From UBA965 sp046303375 (GTDB lineage Bacteria > Chloroflexota > Chloroflexia > Chloroflexales > Roseiflexaceae), in assembly GCA_046303375.1 (NCBI GenBank), contig JBKCGB010000159.1:1-14028 (forward strand): DNA of 14,028 nt, read 5' to 3'. Below are positions 12,455 through 14,028 of this stretch, piece after piece. The translations under genes were made by a program, and so were the position numbers. The notes under the pieces were generated by a model. The model had not been told where the DNA came from. It saw only the letters and a list, made by a program, of their open reading frames with translations, and made no database searches. How positions within the stretch are numbered: the first letter of the stretch is position 1; every line of letters begins with the position of its first letter.

Positions 12455-14028
12455 ATGTCATATATTGTGAGTGCATTAGCGCTGATTGCCATGGCGGTTG
12501 GTGTGGCACTTGGTACGTTTCGCCATCGGTTTTATGGCGTGTGGTCGTTTTTTGGCATTCTGATTGCAATCGCAGTCACTGATGTCATCGGTGGGATTCT
12601 CAGTGGCTACATCCAAGTGGCCACCGGTGGCGTGGAAGATCCTACAGTCATCACCCTGATTATTCGCATTCTGCTTTTGACCACGCTCTCTGCGTTGTTA
12701 AGCTATTACTGTGAAAATCTACTCCCTGTTACTCCTGATCCCAAAACGCGCAAAGATAATATTATCGCTGGGCTGTTGGGGTTTTTTAATGCATTTTTGA
12801 TTGTTGGTACAATAATCAACTACTTCCGTGATTATTCAGCAGGTCTCGCAGTCGTTGATTGGGTCATCAACCGCTACATGTTGATGCTGCTTCCTTGGTC
12901 AATGGTTGCCATTGTGCTGTTTTTGATTGGCTGGGCATCAATCATCAAAATTCGCAATGCGATTTCGAGTCTGCGTGGTACACCAGCACCTGCTCCCAGT
13001 AATATTACTGCACCGATACAAAATCAAACAGATCAGTATGGTGGTTCGTCGTATGGACAGTCTCCATCATCCGGCTTTGGTGGTTCGTCGTATGGGCAGT
13101 CTCCATCATCTGGCTTTGGTGGTTCGTCCACTGCAGTCCAATCAGCTGTGGCAGCAGGTGCGTATGCGTCAACATCAGCGTATGACACATTTGCAGAGCC
13201 AGAACCCGCAGAAGAAGAAGCACCTGCACCGAAACAAGGTTTTTGGGCGGGTATGCGACAGAAACTGTTTGAACGTCGACCGGTGGAGGACACAAATCCA
13301 GATACGACATCAAATCAGGCCGGTTTTGATGGATATGGGATGCAACCACAGAGTGCAAGTGGCACAGATGCGTATGGGATGACCGTTAGTGGAGCCACCC
13401 CCCCATACGGTATCAGCACTGGTGCCATTGCTGCAGCCTCTCCATACACAGGGTATGCAGGGGATCAGAGTGATGGTGGTACGACGCAAAGTAGCATGTT
13501 TGGTCAGTCGTCTGGTACAACTGCTGGGATATCTTACGGACAAGGCAGTAGTTACGCAGATACATCTTCGTATGGGCAGAGTAGTGGGTTTGGGGGCACG
13601 TCACAGTACGGGCAACAGCCAGCGCAGTACGACCAGTCTGGTAGCGGGTTTGGGAGCACGTCACAGTACGGGCAACAGCCAGCGCAGTACGGCCAACAGC
13701 CAGCGCAGTACGGCCAACAGCCAGCACAGTACGACCAGTCTGGCAGCGGGTTTGGGAGCACGTCACAGTATGGCCAACAGCCAGCACAGTATGGTCAACA
13801 GCCAGCACAGTATGGTCAACAGCCAGCACAGTATGGTCAACAGCCAGCACAGTACGGGCAACAGCCAGCGCAGTACGGCCAACAGCCAGCACAGTACGGC
13901 CAACAGCCAGCACAGTACGGCCAACAGCCAGCACAGTACGGCCAACAGCCAGCACAGTACGGCCAACAGCCAGCACAGTACGGCCAACAGCCAGCTGTTG
14001 GTGGTTTTGGCAATCCAAACCCAAATGC
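12455..14028 (+). CDS. Membrane protein with prion-like Q/Y/G/S-rich repeat tail, partial
   Basis: The frame is open from the ATG to the window edge, 524 codons with no stop. AAGGA (12443-12447) precedes the ATG by 7 nt. Five hydrophobic segments are visible at about residues 3-20, 31-54, 64-85, 103-123 and 142-166. This N-terminal part loosely recalls CvpA-type membrane proteins, but I do not assign it. From about residue 175 the protein becomes low-complexity: two 13-residue units (GGSSYGQSPSSGF), an acidic Pro/Glu stretch (247-258), a short charged patch (GFWAGMRQKLFERR, 262-275), then Gly/Ser/Tyr/Gln-rich sequence with SYGQ motifs and finally QYGQQPA heptads. Aromatic residues spaced by Gly, Ser and Gln are typical of disordered, phase-separating or prion-like tails; similar QYGQQP stretches also occur in bacterial envelope proteins of unknown role. 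Cellular function is unknown. Confidence 0.8.
   Translation, partial: MSYIVSALALIAMAVGVALGTFRHRFYGVWSFFGILIAIAVTDVIGGILSGYIQVATGGVEDPTVITLIIRILLLTTLSALLSYYCENLLPVTPDPKTRKDNIIAGLLGFFNAFLIVGTIINYFRDYSAGLAVVDWVINRYMLMLLPWSMVAIVLFLIGWASIIKIRNAISSLRGTPAPAPSNITAPIQNQTDQYGGSSYGQSPSSGFGGSSYGQSPSSGFGGSSTAVQSAVAAGAYASTSAYDTFAEPEPAEEEAPAPKQGFWAGMRQKLFERRPVEDTNPDTTSNQAGFDGYGMQPQSASGTDAYGMTVSGATPPYGISTGAIAAASPYTGYAGDQSDGGTTQSSMFGQSSGTTAGISYGQGSSYADTSSYGQSSGFGGTSQYGQQPAQYDQSGSGFGSTSQYGQQPAQYGQQPAQYGQQPAQYDQSGSGFGSTSQYGQQPAQYGQQPAQYGQQPAQYGQQPAQYGQQPAQYGQQPAQYGQQPAQYGQQPAQYGQQPAQYGQQPAQYGQQPAVGGFGNPNPN
13040..13129 (+). repeat. 39-bp tandem repeat, 2.3 copies, inside the membrane protein gene
   Basis: Two 39-bp units (13040-13078 and 13079-13117) encode GGSSYGQSPSSGF and are followed by a partial third (GGSS, to 13129). 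The units differ at only a few third-codon positions. Confidence 0.85.
13604..13996 (+). repeat. 21-bp QYGQQPA repeat array with two 39-bp interruptions
   Basis: Fifteen 21-bp units encoding QYGQQPA occur as 1 (13604-13624), 3 (13664-13726) and 11 (13766-13996) copies. The groups are separated by two nearly identical 39-bp segments (13625-13663 and 13727-13765) encoding QYDQSGSGFGSTS. The frame is kept throughout. Runs of exactly identical units indicate recent expansion. Confidence 0.95.

Noticed and set aside
13604..13996. CRISPR-like array
   Set aside because: The repeated units are directly adjacent, in frame and coding, without unique spacers; the two interruptions are copies of each other.
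13413..14024. Minus-strand open frames encoding AVGRTVL- or LAVLCWL-type repeats
   Set aside because: They are the antisense reading of the QYGQQPA array; repeats without stops on one strand often leave other frames open. The plus frame has a ribosome site, membrane segments and continuity from 12455.

Overview
The window reads as a chromosomal stretch of a free-living bacterium, with dense operons, good Shine-Dalgarno sites and sigma70-type promoters. The L34 start (MPKRTWQPKRIPRRR), the thiolase motif NPHGSGISLGHP and the short three-domain S1 protein make Chloroflexota (Chloroflexia) my best guess. This rests on memory of protein families, not on a search, and I hold it with moderate confidence.

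Left part, all minus strand (1-3846). Reading in the direction of transcription, an AAA+ chelatase ATPase (ChlI/BchI type) runs into an A9 tract. A -1 frameshift there would carry translation through an acidic linker into a ChlD-type von Willebrand A domain. One gene would therefore give both the short ATPase (364 aa) and a full-length ChlD-like protein (693 aa). A three-domain S1 RNA-binding protein follows, then a nested hairpin. A strong promoter directly beyond it drives rpmH (ribosomal protein L34) and rnpA (RNase P protein, cut by the window edge).

Middle part, plus strand (about 4091-11119). A divergent intergenic region with several dyad symmetries separates the chelatase gene from a family 2 glycoside hydrolase (beta-mannosidase-like, no signal peptide). 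Three tandem paralogous M20-family amidohydrolases follow, each separated from the next by exactly 12 nt, and then a thiolase. The close spacing suggests one catabolic operon that cleaves glycosides and N-acyl or amide bonds and ends in acyl-CoA metabolism; the substrates are not visible in the sequence.

Right part (11120-14028). A perfect 32-bp palindrome terminates the thiolase and the convergent gap gene (glyceraldehyde-3-phosphate dehydrogenase, minus strand). Divergent from gap, on the plus strand, is a membrane protein with about five hydrophobic segments and a long Gln/Gly/Ser/Tyr-rich tail. The tail carries SYGQ-like motifs and 15 copies of QYGQQPA, and the gene runs off the right edge.

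The two most interesting items are the chlI/chlD recoding site and the membrane-anchored prion-like repeat protein. No CRISPR array, insertion sequence, tRNA or rRNA was seen.
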